From Flavobacterium geliluteum (GTDB lineage Bacteria; Bacteroidota; Bacteroidia; Flavobacteriales; Flavobacteriaceae): a stretch of 64,000 nucleotides of DNA. The position numbers and the translations under genes are program-made. The stretch covers positions 1 to 64,000 of the forward strand of contig NZ_JAGFBV010000004.1 of assembly GCF_017948595.1 (NCBI RefSeq). The letters run 5' to 3'. Position 1 is the stretch's first letter. Each line of letters begins with the position of its first letter. The notes under the pieces are model-generated. The model did no database searches, was not told where the DNA came from, and saw nothing but the letters and a program-made list of their open reading frames with translations. Shown here in pieces: positions 63,395 through 64,000 of the stretch.

Positions 63395-63835
63395 ATGTCA
63401 AAAAGATCACTGCTTTTTGTTGTGCTGAGTTTAAGTATTTTAGTCGCTTGCAATTCAAAGGAAGATAAAGATACGTACAAATTTTCTTTGTACCGTGCAG
63501 TTAATAAAAACGATACTGCAACTTTAACATTAAACAAAAATGAAAAACGCTTTTTTGGCCAATACGAAATAACCCATTATGAAATTGGCAAAGATTCTGG
63601 CGATGTAGAAGGAAATATAGTAGGAGATACGCTAAAAGGGAGTTTTCATTATAAAACTCATGGCGGGAGCTGGAAAAGAGTGCCACTGGCTTTGTTACAA
63701 AAAGACAACAAACTTTTTCTGGGTACAGGCGTTATAGGAACTTATCTTAATCTTCCCTGCTATATACCTGATATTCCTATAGATTATACAAATCCTGAGT
63801 TTCTTTTTGAAGAAATAAAAGTAGAAAAAAAATAA
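63395..63835 (+). CDS. lipoprotein of unknown function
   Basis: A lipobox-type signal (LLFVVLSLSILVAC) precedes about 130 residues. The sequence (YEITHYEIGKDSGDVEGNIV, TLKGSFHYKTHGGSWKRVPL) looks like a small beta-barrel or repeat-strand domain; no family recognised. The thioesterase gene ends 44 bp before its ATG and the two could be one transcript. Nothing after it can be assigned with confidence. Confidence 0.6.
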   Translation: MSKRSLLFVVLSLSILVACNSKEDKDTYKFSLYRAVNKNDTATLTLNKNEKRFFGQYEITHYEIGKDSGDVEGNIVGDTLKGSFHYKTHGGSWKRVPLALLQKDNKLFLGTGVIGTYLNLPCYIPDIPIDYTNPEFLFEEIKVEKK

Positions 63836-64000
63836 AATAAGGGACAATATGATATAAGTAAATTTTAAGTTTTATATTAAATGAAACAATATTTACTTAT
63901 ATCATTTTGCGTTACAATGACCTTATTCTGTGTTTCCAATCTTAGAAGGAAGCTCAAATATCTCTAAATCAAAATATTGTACAGACGCCATTACATGATC

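Noticed and set aside
63881..63967. A 28-codon plus-strand frame with a signal-like start (MKQYLLISFCVTMTLFCVSN)
   Set aside because: It stops after a few residues and nothing in frame continues it. It may be the broken start of a secreted-protein gene that runs past the window, but this cannot be shown.
1..64000. tRNA, rRNA, CRISPR arrays, prophage or a replication origin
   Set aside because: No cloverleaf-like GC-rich segment, spaced direct-repeat array, phage structural cluster or dnaA-type region was found by eye.

Overview
The window looks like a chromosomal segment of a Flavobacterium-type member of the Bacteroidota. The DNA is strongly AT-rich. Several promoters fit the Bacteroidota pattern TTG-N18..20-TAnnTTTG, and Shine-Dalgarno sites are scarce. 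One protein ends in a type IX secretion (T9SS) sorting domain. The protein families (LytTR two-component pair, DUF2452, DUF4265, DUF4870, CarboxypepD_reg TonB receptor) are typical of Flavobacteriaceae. No rRNA, tRNA or CRISPR array was seen. The left edge cuts through what appears to be the 5' end of a transposase gene.

Layout. 0-3 kb: Crp/Fnr-type regulator, NmrA-like reductase, alpha/beta hydrolase. 3-10 kb: seven-repeat propeller lipoprotein, three small envelope proteins, a TPR/LytS-type sensor kinase with its LytTR regulator, a DUF4870 protein and a secreted protein. 10-15 kb: Crp/Fnr and XRE regulators, then a glutamate-cysteine-ligase-like protein and a papain-fold-like protein that may form an uncharacterised amide-bond making/breaking pair. 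15-18.3 kb: DUF2452, then a photolyase operon of three translationally overlapping genes: a 48-residue DUF2256 zinc protein, an Fe-S photolyase of the PhrB class and a cry-DASH. A cluster of TTTGTTTA palindromes lies upstream of it.

19-35 kb is the most distinctive part, an iron-acquisition locus. It holds a PepSY membrane protein, a TonB-dependent siderophore receptor, and an eight-gene minus-strand run: nitroreductase, PLP decarboxylase, NIS synthetase fused to an acyltransferase, N-monooxygenase, second NIS synthetase, MATE exporter, acyl carrier protein and AMP-forming ligase. Divergent to it is a clavaminate-synthase-like Fe(II)/2-oxoglutarate oxygenase resembling the lysine hydroxylases known from Flavobacterium and Chitinophaga. 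A shared palindrome (core TATTTAGAnTnAATAA) lies at the receptor promoter and twice in the divergent promoter region; a related palindrome lies at the PepSY promoter. Together these suggest an iron-controlled pathway to a hydroxamate siderophore, possibly built on hydroxy-cadaverine and carrying an ACP-delivered acyl group. The product itself is inference.

35-46 kb: PAP2 phosphatase, a small proline-rich membrane-anchored protein, a T9SS cargo protein, a fibre-like secreted protein, a cold-shock protein, a flavin monooxygenase with an N-terminal CxxCxGxG zinc module, and two Crp/Fnr regulators with NTF2-like and metallo-beta-lactamase-fold neighbours. 45.7-51.8 kb: a minus-strand run of porin, DASS anion transporter and sdhC-sdhA-sdhB, joining C4-dicarboxylate uptake to succinate/fumarate turnover. 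52-64 kb: mostly housekeeping or conserved genes (response regulator, transglutaminase-like protein, cytoplasmic binding protein, nucleoside phosphorylase, SUI1 factor, 2OG-Fe(II) oxygenase, fused E1 alpha/beta dehydrogenase, DUF885 peptidase-like lipoprotein, acyl-CoA thioesterase, lipoprotein).
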